Assembly: GCF_001653565.1 (NCBI RefSeq)
Contig: NZ_LYPB01000050.1
Coordinates: 248,001-312,000, forward strand
Source of the DNA: Paenibacillus oryzisoli
Lineage (GTDB): Bacteria; Bacillota; Bacilli; Paenibacillales; NBRC-103111
DNA length: 64,000 bases
Direction of reading: 5' to 3'
Part shown: in pieces, positions 44,872 to 54,141 of the stretch
Numbering within the stretch: position 1 is the first letter of the stretch
Layout of the letters: the number at the start of each line of letters is the position of its first letter
The notes under the pieces: generated by a model
Told to the model about the DNA's origin: nothing
What the model saw: the letters and a program-made list of their open reading frames with translations, nothing else
The model's database searches: none
Position numbers and translations under genes: made by a program

Positions 44872-46032
44872 CTAATATTGCGGCGTTTTTTCTTTCATCT
44901 TGAGCATACCGGAATGGAGCACAGTGGCTTTCACCGTTACGTTACCGAGCTCGTACTCAGTAAGCGGATTTACTCCATAATTGGTCATTTTCGCCCACTC
45001 TTTGAACTTATCTCTATACAAAATATGCTCTAACGAGTAGACATCAATGCTGCGGCTTTTGCCAAGCTTAAATGTCTGCTCAATCTCCTCTTTAATTTGC
45101 TTGGCAACTAATTGTTCCAACTCGCTCTCTCCGACACCTTCGAATATTTCAGCAACTCCTAAAGGTGCCTTAACCTCAATATCAAAAAAGGCTTGGCCAC
45201 CCTGCACGCGTACTTTGATATGAGCCTTTGGTTTGACATTCACCGTTTGAACCGGCTTCCCTTCTCTATACACAACTATGGGGGTACGACTTGTATATTG
45301 ATTTAACCACCTAGCGCCAAGGAATTGCTTCTCAGATACCCATTCTAGCTTATATTGTTTGTTCAAGCTGTAAGCGCCGTTCACTCTAAGTTTGGAATCT
45401 GGCTTTTCATTCTTGGCCCATACTGTATCATCGATGTCTAATGTGGGAAGCATCACGGTATACCCAGGTTCCCGCAACTTAGAAGCCACCCAGAATAAGC
45501 GATGAGGGGGAATAAATGAGTGTTGACGAAACGCTTCTACAGGCTGCATCAGTATCGAATTAATCGGTGAGACATTAAAGAACGGGATTACTGAGAAAAT
45601 AGCCTCGATCGACTCATTCGTGCTGTATACCCATTGCGTAAATCTGGTCTCGCTATAACGTACGGACCCGTCTGTAAATTTACCAATGCCCTGATCTAGT
45701 GCACTCTTGGAGAACAAATAGGCGCCGACATGTCCCCAAAAAACGCGCTGCTGAGACGTTCGATAAAGCCTATTAAAAGCATCGCTAACCGTTGCTCCTT
45801 CTTCTTTACCAACCCAAATCATTGGCGGTTTCCCCGACTGTCCACCTTCTTGTTTCGCCACGCTGGCAAAATCCAACATTTGTCCATATACAATATATTT
45901 CCCATCTTTATAATCAAAACCAATGGCCGTCATGTAATTCGTATCCTGGATAGTTTTCATATCCCAACAGCCCGTCTGGCTAATCAATACACCAACACCT
46001 ACTGTCCATGTCAAAAGCGATTTTATCCTCAT
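44872..46032 (-). CDS. Ger(x)C-type germination lipoprotein (GerAC family)
   Basis: 386 residues. Signal peptide and lipobox TGC followed by W-D, then the conserved start GCWDMKTIQDTNYMTAIGFDY of Ger(x)C proteins. The C subunit is a lipoprotein on the outer face of the spore inner membrane and is required for receptor function. The start overlaps the end of the A subunit gene by four bases. It is last in the order B-A-C. Confidence 0.92.
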   Translation of the reverse strand: MRIKSLLTWTVGVGVLISQTGCWDMKTIQDTNYMTAIGFDYKDGKYIVYGQMLDFASVAKQEGGQSGKPPMIWVGKEEGATVSDAFNRLYRTSQQRVFWGHVGAYLFSKSALDQGIGKFTDGSVRYSETRFTQWVYSTNESIEAIFSVIPFFNVSPINSILMQPVEAFRQHSFIPPHRLFWVASKLREPGYTVMLPTLDIDDTVWAKNEKPDSKLRVNGAYSLNKQYKLEWVSEKQFLGARWLNQYTSRTPIVVYREGKPVQTVNVKPKAHIKVRVQGGQAFFDIEVKAPLGVAEIFEGVGESELEQLVAKQIKEEIEQTFKLGKSRSIDVYSLEHILYRDKFKEWAKMTNYGVNPLTEYELGNVTVKATVLHSGMLKMKEKTPQY

Positions 46033-47480
46033 GATCGTTCCCCATCTTGCCGGGTATCATCTTTGGGCTTGAGTTCATGTGGTCTTAGCTTTTGTCTCGT
46101 CCAAGGTTTAGCCAAGATAGAAGTGACCATCTGCCCAAATTGCGGTGGCGAAAATGGCGATAGATAGGGGACTCCAAACGACTCCAGCGTAGACATGAGG
46201 AGTACTAGACCCATAAGCGAAATCATGAAGCCATAGATACCAAACACAGTGGAAATTAGTAAAATGACGATGCGCAATACCGTAATCGTACCTGCTAGGG
46301 ATTGATTGACCAGCGTATACATCGAAATTGTGGATAGGGATGTAACAACCAGTGTTGTCGGACTCGTAATACCCGAACGAATCGCTGCATCCCCAACGAT
46401 TAAACCACCGACGACCGTGACGGTCTGCCCAACGACTTTCGGTAATCTGGCACCCGCTTCTCGAAATAATTCGAATAGCAGCAACATAATGATAAAATCC
46501 ATCGGCCCTGACAATGGCAAACCTAACCTGGAAGAGGAGATGGTGGCTACAAGCTGATACGGAATTTGGTCCAAGTTAAAACTGGACACCGAAATCCACA
46601 AACCAGGCAATAACACCGAGATCAGCAATCCTATCAAGCGTAATATGCGTTCAAAAGCAACGAAATAGTAGGGATTATGAACATCTTCAGGAGAATCTAA
46701 AATAAAGCTCAAGGAAGCTGGCGCAATGAGTGCCATCGGCGAACCATCGACAATGACGGCAAATCGTCCGCGAAGTAAACTATCGGCCACAAAGTCAGGC
46801 CTCCCTGTGTAGTTTAACAACGGAAATAAGGAGAAAGCCCGTCCTGACAAAGCTTCATTAAGTTGAGCACTGCTAATAACCGCATCGACATCAATCACTT
46901 GCAATCGGTCTCTTGCCTCTTGGAGAATCGACTCGTTGATGACATCACCTAGATATAATAAGGCAACGACCGTATTACTTTTTCGCCCCAAATGTATCTT
47001 CTCGCAGCATAAACTCGGTGTAGCCAATCGTTTGCGAACTAAAGCGATATTCGTGATAACATCTTCCGTGAAACCATCACGTGGCCCTTTAATCGACGTC
47101 TCTGTACTCGATTCTTCTGGAGAACGATTCGGCGGCGAGGCAATGTCCAGTGCATATAAGGCTTGGATATTTTCAAAAAATAAGATGAGCTGTCCCGCAT
47201 AAACCGCTAATTTCATATTGGTTATCCAGTCTTTGCCCGTTAACTGCACAAATTGCAACATCGCGCTTACATCCAAAGCATCTTCATTCCGGTAAAAATC
47301 GCTGTCAACAAACGCCTGCACCCTAGGCAGCACAAGACCATCGATCATGTCAGTCCTGACCATACCTTCGCAAAACAGCATCGTAACACGATCGCTCATT
47401 TCCCCATACGTTACTGGATAGGTTTTGATAATGATGTCGTCCGAAAGAGCAAACCATTCATGGAAATCTTGCTCATTCAT
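46029..47480 (-). CDS. Spore germination receptor subunit A (GerAA family)
   Basis: 483 residues. N-terminal soluble domain of about 270 residues with the motifs CEGMVRTDMIDG, and RDRLQVIDVDAVISSAQLNEAL, then FPLLNYTGRPDFVADSLLRG RFAVIVDGSP in two parts, then five or six membrane segments and a polar C-terminus (RQKLRPHELKPKDDTRQDGERS, given here only as its region). GerAA proteins form the ion-channel-like subunit of the receptor. The ATG at 47480 overlaps the B subunit stop codon (ATGA), and GGAGG is close upstream; the longer frame to 47591 is not real. Confidence 0.92.
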   Translation of the reverse strand: MNEQDFHEWFALSDDIIIKTYPVTYGEMSDRVTMLFCEGMVRTDMIDGLVLPRVQAFVDSDFYRNEDALDVSAMLQFVQLTGKDWITNMKLAVYAGQLILFFENIQALYALDIASPPNRSPEESSTETSIKGPRDGFTEDVITNIALVRKRLATPSLCCEKIHLGRKSNTVVALLYLGDVINESILQEARDRLQVIDVDAVISSAQLNEALSGRAFSLFPLLNYTGRPDFVADSLLRGRFAVIVDGSPMALIAPASLSFILDSPEDVHNPYYFVAFERILRLIGLLISVLLPGLWISVSSFNLDQIPYQLVATISSSRLGLPLSGPMDFIIMLLLFELFREAGARLPKVVGQTVTVVGGLIVGDAAIRSGITSPTTLVVTSLSTISMYTLVNQSLAGTITVLRIVILLISTVFGIYGFMISLMGLVLLMSTLESFGVPYLSPFSPPQFGQMVTSILAKPWTRQKLRPHELKPKDDTRQDGERS

Positions 47481-48571
47481 TTCGCCTCCATCTCCTTTCG
47501 CCGTATAGGCAGCATCGCGACTACTAGTAGAAACAAGAGCAATACCAGACCAACTGCAAACATGATCATATAGTAATCGTTTTGCAGCCACAGCACCATT
47601 TGATTATCAGATACGGGGTACATGCTTAGTCCTAACAGACCTAAACTGATCCAGATGAGGATGTGCGTGCGAGTCGATTTCTGCTTCACTTTCATCAAAT
47701 CTACACTAATGAACATCAAGATGGACGTCCGCATGCAGGCGCCCGAAATCCATTGAAAAATAGATAGGAAATCCAAGTGGGAAATATATTTCCCTAGTGT
47801 CACCATACGCCATTGTTCAAAAGCTGGATAACGCAAATCCGCCGCCTCGAAAGGACCAAATATGGCGATTGCTCCCGTCAAAGGACCTATGGTAAGACCA
47901 ATTACAATCATGGACAGAATTAATAAGCCTCGTAATCGGATTCGGGTTCGAACATGATGTTGAAGAATAAGTACACTCAGAATCTCGAAGGAAGCACTGC
48001 AAGTTAGCCCCACACACATTAAAGTTGGACCATATCCATGTGTAAATAGTGGCGTAAGCAGCGTGTAATCCTTATATTGAAAGTTCGCACCCATGACAAA
48101 GTAACCTAGGAGCATAACAACTGGTAAAAGGATACCCGATGAAATCGCTATTGCCATCATGCCTTGTCTTGCAGCAAAGAAGCAAAATACGATAAACAAT
48201 AACATAATCATAAATATAGGTGTTCTAGGAAGATAAGTAATATGGGTCCACATAGTGACATCTTTGATGGTAACAACGGCATGCGTAAAACAGATCAGGA
48301 TGAGAATCGTTCGAAAAAAATACGTCCCCCATTTTCCGATTCTCATTCGGATCCATTCAATTAAATCTCCCTGTTTCGTTCGTTTCACTAAAAAATAGAT
48401 CAAACTAGCCATTATCAGCATGGGTACGACCGCCAATGAGGCTCCCAGCCAGGAATCCCTCTTCCCGTAGTGAAGCAGCACAGGGATTAGCAGAACATGA
48501 TTCGTTATGGCAATCGAAATGATGATAATACAATATAGTTGGAGTGTAGTAATCTGCTTTTTTACAGGCAT
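47477..48571 (-). CDS. Spore germination receptor subunit B (GerAB family permease)
   Basis: 364 residues with ten membrane segments, APC-type germinant-binding subunit. Starts MPVKKQITTLQLYCIIIISI. The ATG at 48571 has GGGAG six bases upstream and gives the usual family length; the longest frame to 48796 would overlap the small spore gene at 48723-48806 and is rejected. First gene of the receptor operon, so the order is B-A-C, unlike the A-B-C of gerA in Bacillus subtilis. A partial gene of the same family is at the left window edge. Confidence 0.92.
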   Translation of the reverse strand: MPVKKQITTLQLYCIIIISIAITNHVLLIPVLLHYGKRDSWLGASLAVVPMLIMASLIYFLVKRTKQGDLIEWIRMRIGKWGTYFFRTILILICFTHAVVTIKDVTMWTHITYLPRTPIFMIMLLFIVFCFFAARQGMMAIAISSGILLPVVMLLGYFVMGANFQYKDYTLLTPLFTHGYGPTLMCVGLTCSASFEILSVLILQHHVRTRIRLRGLLILSMIVIGLTIGPLTGAIAIFGPFEAADLRYPAFEQWRMVTLGKYISHLDFLSIFQWISGACMRTSILMFISVDLMKVKQKSTRTHILIWISLGLLGLSMYPVSDNQMVLWLQNDYYMIMFAVGLVLLLFLLVVAMLPIRRKEMEAK

Positions 48572-48676
48572 AAGGTTCTCCCACTTTGGAATGAGATAGA
48601 AGTATGAGATAGACATACAATAACAGCTATCGTTAAGTTTTCCCGCAACTGGAAATTTATGCGTAAATACGCAACA

Positions 48677-48706
48677 AAGCCGCCTCCCGAAGTTCGGAAA
48701 GCGGCT
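48677..48706 (-). terminator. Terminator of the YjcZ-type gene
   Basis: On the minus strand GCCGC and CCGAA pair with TTCGG and GCGGC, followed by TTTGTTG, 16 bases past the small gene and before the germination operon. Confidence 0.7.
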
Positions 48707-48722
48707 CATGCAGCCAATTACT

Positions 48723-48806
48723 CTAATAGAAAGTTGCCAAAATGATAACCAACAAAATGTACAATACCAGAACAACAGCTGTGCTGGAGTATCCAACGTT
48801 TGACAT
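48723..48806 (-). CDS. YjcZ-family sporulation micropeptide
   Basis: 27 residues: MSNVGYSSTAVVL, then VLYILLVIILATFY. A short polar start followed by one hydrophobic segment is the pattern of YjcZ/SscA-type spore peptides of Bacillota, which act in spore coat or membrane formation. A very strong ribosome site (GGAGGGGGG) lies six to seven bases before the ATG, and a hairpin follows the stop codon. A sigma-K-like promoter is found upstream at 48862-48889. It is too short for most gene finders and lies opposite no other credible gene. Confidence 0.82.
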   Translation of the reverse strand: MSNVGYSSTAVVLVLYILLVIILATFY

Positions 48807-48861
48807 GGTTAGTTCCCCCCTCCGCCTTCCGCCTTACAAAATCTGGTCTTGGCTCTCCCTA

Positions 48862-48889
48862 TATCCTATGTTAGGCAAGGCGGTTGGGT
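48862..48889 (-). promoter_or_regulatory. Candidate sigma-K promoter of the YjcZ-type gene
   Basis: On the minus strand ACC, 16 bases, CATAGGATA. This fits the mother-cell sigma-K pattern (AC, 16 or 17 bases, CATA-N3-TA) and would give a leader of about 50 nt. Confidence 0.5.
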
Positions 48890-48905
48890 ATGGACGTATG
48901 TCTAT

Positions 48906-51245
48906 TTATCCGCGAAGAAACGGGGTTAATTCACCTAGATAACAGACATCCAGATAGTGCAGTGCCCGGGTGCAAGCCGTGTAAAACAGCTTGCGTTCCT
49001 TAGGCTCAGCATAGACAGCTGCCCCAGCGTCGTAGAGAATGACCGCGTCGAACTCGAGCCCTTTGGCGAGGTACGCCGGCAAGATCATCACGCCTGCCTC
49101 GTAGTGCAGCGTGTCTTTGCTGATCCGCGCAAGGTCCGGCAGCAGCGGCTTCAAGCGACCGTGCGCAGACGCCGTCTCGCGCTCGGTCTTGCAAATGATC
49201 GCGACGGAGCTTGCGCCGCCGTCGCGACGAAGTGCCGCCGTCTCTGCGACGAGGCGGACCAACTCTTGCTCGCTTGCTGCGCGCAGCAAGCGCGGCTCTT
49301 CGCCGCTGCGGCTGAACGGTTCCACCGGTTCGCCGCCCGGCAGGACCTGACACGCGAAGTCCGTGATCTCGCGTGTCGAGCGGTAACTCTTGACGAGACG
49401 GATCGTCTCCGTCTCGTCTTCCCCCATCAGCTCGCTAATCGAGCTGTAGCCTTGCTCTTGCTGCGCGACGCTTGCTCCTTCCAGCGCACTCGTCTTCTCA
49501 CTCTCACTTACACTTACACTCACATTCGCGTTCGCGTGCGTGAAGATCCCTTGATTCCAATCGCCGAGTAGTGTGAAGCGGGCGCGTGGGAACAGCTTTT
49601 TCAAATAGGCATAGTGAAAAGGTGAATAATCCTGTGCTTCATCGACGAGGCAATAGCGAATCGTACCCACGCGCAGTTGCCCTTCTACTAGCCCTTTGAG
49701 ATACACGAGCGGGGTTGCATCTTCGTAGCGCAGGTGACCTTGCGTTAGTGCCCCCACTGTAACTTCACTAATCGTCGTCCATGCCTCAGGCAGTGGCTGA
49801 TGGGAAAGCCCCACTAGCTCCTGCTGCAAGCTTGCGTCCGTAAACAGCTCCTTGTACATGCCAAGCACGTCGACATAGGCTAGTTTCTGTGCCTTTTCGC
49901 GGAGCGGTGTGATCGCTTTGTGCGCTTTGACTCTGCTCATTTTCTTCATCTCAGGCTCAGAGCCCATATATTTTGGCTCACGCACAAGCTTGCGATAAAA
50001 CCGCTTCTGCACATCAGCTTGGAATACATCCAGCTTTTCGAGAATCCACTCCGACAATTGCTCCATCCGCTCGCCGATAGCCAGAATCGAAGGCTTGCCG
50101 TAGAAGCGTTCGCTTAGCTCGTCTGCGGTGATCAGCACCTTTTTCCCCACAGCCAAGTCAACGAATCGGATCCCACCTTCTTTCAATTTATCCCCATAGG
50201 CTTCAATCACACGTAAGAAAGCTTCGGATGTCTTGTAGGTGATGCTCTGCAAACGTGCCGCATACATAGGATCCTTTTCTGTGCCTGTCAAAATAAATTC
50301 AAGCTGATCATACGGATCTTCCAATTTCAGTCCGGTATCCGTTAGTTTATGTGTTAAATAGTCTTGGAAGGTCGTTTGCTGCATAGTCGCTTCACCAAGC
50401 TCTGGCAGAACGCGAGAGACGTAATCGCTGAACAGCGAATTCGGCGAAAAGAGGATCATATTATCGGCACTAAGTGTTGTCCGATACTTGTAGAGCAGAT
50501 ACGCGATGCGCTGCAGCGCTACAGAAGTTTTACCGCTGCCCGCCGCACCTTGGACAACCAGCACCTTATGATGATCGTCCCGGATGATCTGATTCTGCTC
50601 GCGCTGAATCGTCGTGACGATGGAGCTCATCTTCTCATCCGCGCTGCGGCTGAGCATCTTCTGCAGCATCTCATCACCGATCGAGATGCCTGTATCGAAC
50701 ACATCCTGCAGCTCGCCGGATTTGATGATATATTGACGCTTGAGCCATAATTCGCCGCTTACGTCCATCTCTGGTGTGCGGTAAGTCGCCGGGCCTGGCG
50801 GATAGTCATAGAACAAGCTGGCGATTGGTGCTCGCCAGTCATAGATCAGTATTTCATCCGTCTTACTATCGATGAATGACGTCAAACCAATATAGATTTT
50901 CTCCCGGTCTTGTTCGCCCTTCTCTTGAAAATCGATCCGGCTGAAATACGGCGCATCCACCACACGCTCCAGCTTGCGCAGGGCATCCTGGGCTAGTCGG
51001 TAGCTCCGCTCTTGCCCTTGCAGCACATGCTCCTGCTGAGCCATACTCGCTGCCGTTTCAATCAAATCATCGTCATTGTCCGCATTGACGGAAATATCGT
51101 CCCAGAAGCTGCGGCCAATCGCCGTCGCTTCTGATCTACGGTCATCTACCGTTTGGCGCAGCTCAATAATACGCCGCTGAATGTTTCCGCGCACCACAGA
51201 GACGCGCTGCGCTTCCTTCTCTCGTTCTTCATTCCCTATCGCCAT
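48906..51245 (-). CDS. helD: HelD-like RNA polymerase recycling helicase
   Basis: 779 residues, superfamily 1 motor. Residues 1-90 form a long charged coiled coil that in HelD enters the RNA polymerase secondary channel. Walker A is VVQGAAGSGKTSVALQRIAYLLY (only GAAGSGKT matters), motif II is VDEAQDYSPFHY, and motif VI is YTACTRALHYLDV. HelD releases stalled or drug-bound RNA polymerase with ATP. The ATG at 51245 has GGAG seven bases upstream, which is better than the longer frame. It starts 32 bp after an ABC exporter ATPase gene and is probably transcribed with it. Confidence 0.9.
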   Translation of the reverse strand: MAIGNEEREKEAQRVSVVRGNIQRRIIELRQTVDDRRSEATAIGRSFWDDISVNADNDDDLIETAASMAQQEHVLQGQERSYRLAQDALRKLERVVDAPYFSRIDFQEKGEQDREKIYIGLTSFIDSKTDEILIYDWRAPIASLFYDYPPGPATYRTPEMDVSGELWLKRQYIIKSGELQDVFDTGISIGDEMLQKMLSRSADEKMSSIVTTIQREQNQIIRDDHHKVLVVQGAAGSGKTSVALQRIAYLLYKYRTTLSADNMILFSPNSLFSDYVSRVLPELGEATMQQTTFQDYLTHKLTDTGLKLEDPYDQLEFILTGTEKDPMYAARLQSITYKTSEAFLRVIEAYGDKLKEGGIRFVDLAVGKKVLITADELSERFYGKPSILAIGERMEQLSEWILEKLDVFQADVQKRFYRKLVREPKYMGSEPEMKKMSRVKAHKAITPLREKAQKLAYVDVLGMYKELFTDASLQQELVGLSHQPLPEAWTTISEVTVGALTQGHLRYEDATPLVYLKGLVEGQLRVGTIRYCLVDEAQDYSPFHYAYLKKLFPRARFTLLGDWNQGIFTHANANVSVSVSESEKTSALEGASVAQQEQGYSSISELMGEDETETIRLVKSYRSTREITDFACQVLPGGEPVEPFSRSGEEPRLLRAASEQELVRLVAETAALRRDGGASSVAIICKTERETASAHGRLKPLLPDLARISKDTLHYEAGVMILPAYLAKGLEFDAVILYDAGAAVYAEPKERKLFYTACTRALHYLDVCYLGELTPFLRG

Positions 51246-51277
51246 GGTTTCACTCCACTCCCAGTGATTTCTATATC

Positions 51278-52249
51278 TCAAAGATACACGTTCTGAATGA
51301 CTTCTTCAAATTCCGGTTCTTCCATATGTACATCCTCCATATCGCCCCAATTGCTCACAATGCGCAGGACGTCCATCGCCTTCAGTTCTTGCCGATTACA
51401 AGCAATGGTCAGCGTATTTGCTTCGTGCGCGATCACTCGAAATGGCAGATCCCAGCTATCCGGCACCCCAATCTCGCCCCGATAGGACACCTTCATCATC
51501 GTCGGCAGCCCAATACGTTCTCTCAGCTTGTCTATGGAACCATCATAGCCAATTTCCCCATGATTAATGACAATAACTCTTGGGCACAACTGCTCAATAT
51601 CGTCCATATCATGCGTCGTCAGCAGTATCGTCTTCCCGAAATCCCGATTCAACGTGTGCAGGAAACCACGAATGTTCTTTTTGGCTACCACATCTAAGCC
51701 GATCGTAGGCTCATCCAAGAACAAAATGTCCGGATCATGCAGCATCGAAGCTGCCAAATCTGCACGCATTCGCTGACCAAGCGAGAGTTTGCGAACTGGT
51801 GTATCCAGAATTTCTTTTAAATCAAGCAGCTCCGTCAATTCACCTAATCGGCGCTGAGCATCGGCCGCTTCTACGCGGTACATCGCGAGGAGGATTTCAT
51901 ACGAATCCTTCACAGGGAGATCCCACCACAGCTGGCTCCGCTGTCCGAATACGACACCAAGCTGCCGAACGACTTGCTTCCGTTGTTTCTGCGGTGAGCT
52001 GCCATGAATCAGAACCTCACCAGAGGTGGGGTGAAGGATGCCTGTGAGCATTTTGATCGTCGTCGATTTCCCCGCTCCATTAGGACCAATATACCCAACG
52101 AACTCGCCGGTTTCAATTTCGAAGCTCACATCGCGCACGGCTTCTTTCTCTTTGTACGCCCTAGAGAATAGGGTGCGGAGCCCCGAAAACTTCCCTTCTT
52201 GAATGACAGGGGATTGAAAAGTTTTGCGTAAATGCTTGACTGTTATCAT
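51278..52249 (-). CDS. ABC transporter ATP-binding protein (long exporter type)
   Basis: 323 residues. Walker A GPNGAGKS, signature LSLGQRMRADL, Walker B ILFLDEPTIGLD and switch LLTTHDMDDI. The N-terminal extension KTFQSPVIQEGKFSGLRTLFSR and GYIGPNGAGKSTTIKMLTGI are typical of the group working with two DUF990-type permeases. Its signature LSLGQRMR is characteristic of this group. It forms a complex with the two permeases encoded directly upstream. Substrate unknown. Confidence 0.9.
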   Translation of the reverse strand: MITVKHLRKTFQSPVIQEGKFSGLRTLFSRAYKEKEAVRDVSFEIETGEFVGYIGPNGAGKSTTIKMLTGILHPTSGEVLIHGSSPQKQRKQVVRQLGVVFGQRSQLWWDLPVKDSYEILLAMYRVEAADAQRRLGELTELLDLKEILDTPVRKLSLGQRMRADLAASMLHDPDILFLDEPTIGLDVVAKKNIRGFLHTLNRDFGKTILLTTHDMDDIEQLCPRVIVINHGEIGYDGSIDKLRERIGLPTMMKVSYRGEIGVPDSWDLPFRVIAHEANTLTIACNRQELKAMDVLRIVSNWGDMEDVHMEEPEFEEVIQNVYL

Positions 52250-52281
52250 GCAGACTAGCCCCTCCCGTTTGGTTAATGTAA

Positions 52282-53073
52282 TTAACTACCTGTACTTTGA
52301 TAGCGAGACAACCCTAACTTCCAGAATCGCATGGCTAGCCATAACGCAACCCCAGCGACAATTATTGTACCTAACAACATGCCTAAGCCACCTTCATTTC
52401 TCAGCACATACAGGGCAGGAATATAATTGACGAATCCTACTGGCACGAGCACTAACAGCGCGCCTTGGAGCCATTTGGGGTAAATGCTGAGCGGATAACG
52501 AGCCGCGGTATGGGAGGCATCTTCGGTCATGTTTTGCAAGGACTCAATCCGTGTAAGCCAGAAGCCTGCGGCTGCCGTCGCCAGTCCAATCGCGAATAAA
52601 ATCACCGCACCTGTGAGGATGATAAACCCCGTTAAAGGGATAGCACTCCAACCGATTTGCCCGCTTCCGATAAGCGCTTTCATCGAAATAAACAACAGGA
52701 TAGTTCCTTGACAGATTTCGGCTATGAGAATCCGTGAATTTTGGGTCATCAAAGCAAGCAGCACAGGAACAGGACGAATCAGAATCGCATCCAAGTCGCC
52801 TGAAACGAGATATTTCTCGAGATGATGCACATCAGAGGCAAGTGTGCGATAAATCGCTTTGGAAATCATGATCACCCCGTAGAGATAGCTCACTTCGTAC
52901 AATGACCAGCCATGGATATGGCCGAACTTCATCATCACCAGCGCCACCATCATAAACTCAGAGATTTGAATGCATGCAGACATGAGGGTCGAGAATATAA
53001 AATTAAACTTATACTGCATGCGGCTCCGGAAACTTGCCCGAATCAGCAGCATAAACAGCCGAATTGAGATCAT
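52282..53073 (-). CDS. ABC-2 family permease (DUF990-type), second subunit
   Basis: 263 residues with six membrane segments. The segment YLYGVIMISKAIYRTLASDVHHLEKYLVSGDLDAILIRPVPVL contains the family hallmark G(D/E)LD-x-L-x-RP in the first cytoplasmic region. The ATG at 53073 overlaps the previous permease stop codon (ATGA); the longer frame to 53148 is rejected. The two permeases probably make a heterodimer. Confidence 0.85.
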   Translation of the reverse strand: MISIRLFMLLIRASFRSRMQYKFNFIFSTLMSACIQISEFMMVALVMMKFGHIHGWSLYEVSYLYGVIMISKAIYRTLASDVHHLEKYLVSGDLDAILIRPVPVLLALMTQNSRILIAEICQGTILLFISMKALIGSGQIGWSAIPLTGFIILTGAVILFAIGLATAAAGFWLTRIESLQNMTEDASHTAARYPLSIYPKWLQGALLVLVPVGFVNYIPALYVLRNEGGLGMLLGTIIVAGVALWLAMRFWKLGLSRYQSTGS

Positions 53074-53846
53074 CCGCCTTGCACCTCCAGCTTCTTGCGA
53101 ACCACCCCAGTAATAGCCAAACAGACACAAGTAAACCCGATGCCCCAAAGAATTGCGCCCAGCACCACAGTGCCATGTTCAAGTCCAAGGTAGATTCGAG
53201 TTGGGTAATAGAGTAAATAAGGATATGGCGTATACAAACTAATCGTTCGAAGCCAGCCTGGCAGCCATTCCACAGGGATAAAGAAACCAGATAGCAGCAT
53301 AGCAAACGAATAGTTAACCCAGTAAAACCATCGAGATTCTGTCGTCCAGAGGGCGGCAACGCCGATTAAGTAATTCATACAGATGGAAATATAAGAGGCC
53401 GTGAGTAGTGAGAGAGCTGTCCATCCATACACCGAGGCGATTTGTGGAAGCTGTAAGGAGAAGATGAAGACATAGAGGACATAAATCGGAATGCTTTTAT
53501 ATAGGAATTGATACCACACTTGGCCCCATTCACGGCTCATCGCTTGATAAAATAAATGCACGGGCCGCATCAGATCGACCGCGATTTGACCTGTCCGAAC
53601 CGATTGCTCGAGTCCGAGTCCATTCGTCGTAAACTGTGTAATCCACAGAATGGCTTGGTTAAAAGCTATGTAACTTACGATGCCTTTGGCACCGTATTCG
53701 CCCAGCGATGCATCGCTGCCTAGACTGCTCCAGATGCTGGCATAAATAATGCCGAACACCGCACTTACGGCATTGTGCAGCAAATGCGAGCCACGATACT
53801 GCAGGTTTCTTGCATACGCCTTGCGCGCTAGAACCGCGAAAAGCAT
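53070..53846 (-). CDS. ABC-2 family permease (DUF990-type), first subunit
   Basis: 258 residues with six membrane segments and the related hallmark RTGQIAVDLMRPVHLFYQ, matching its neighbour. First gene of the exporter operon, with CAGGAGG seven to eight bases before the ATG. In the pair the hallmark is GQIAVDLMRP here and GDLDAILIRP in the partner, which is usual for these heterodimers. Confidence 0.85.
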   Translation of the reverse strand: MLFAVLARKAYARNLQYRGSHLLHNAVSAVFGIIYASIWSSLGSDASLGEYGAKGIVSYIAFNQAILWITQFTTNGLGLEQSVRTGQIAVDLMRPVHLFYQAMSREWGQVWYQFLYKSIPIYVLYVFIFSLQLPQIASVYGWTALSLLTASYISICMNYLIGVAALWTTESRWFYWVNYSFAMLLSGFFIPVEWLPGWLRTISLYTPYPYLLYYPTRIYLGLEHGTVVLGAILWGIGFTCVCLAITGVVRKKLEVQGG

Positions 53847-54089
53847 AAAACACCTCCTGTTTTGTCATTCAAGATCCGTTTACCTTTTCATTTAACGTGC
53901 AGTCGCCGCGTAGAGACGGAATCCCATATTACCAAAATAAACCTCTATCTGGCAACAGTTATTTCTAGCAGGGTAGGCATAAGATGACGAACTATTCTTG
54001 GAGCAAGATTAGCAATCCTGAGCGGGATCAAGTCCTGCGGCGAGTAGTTCTTCTACTGCTGTTGGGTTGCTCACCTATAGCGCCAACAA

Positions 54090-54134
54090 ACAAAAAACCG
54101 CCCCCCAAGTAAGCTCTACTTGAGAGACGGCCTG
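54090..54134 (-). terminator. Terminator of the LTA-synthase-family gene
   Basis: On the minus strand GCCGTCTCTCAAGT pairs imperfectly with ACTTGGGGGGCGGT and is followed by TTTTTTG. Confidence 0.8.
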
Positions 54135-54141
54135 ATCCAAT

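Noticed and set aside
48572-48796. 75-residue extension of the germination B subunit
   Set aside because: It is not membrane-like as in the family, has no ribosome site, and overlaps the micropeptide gene and a terminator.
49006-50117. Several plus- and minus-strand open frames of 60-200 codons inside the HelD gene
   Set aside because: They arise in GC-rich parts of the gene, with Arg- and Ala-rich products and no start signals.
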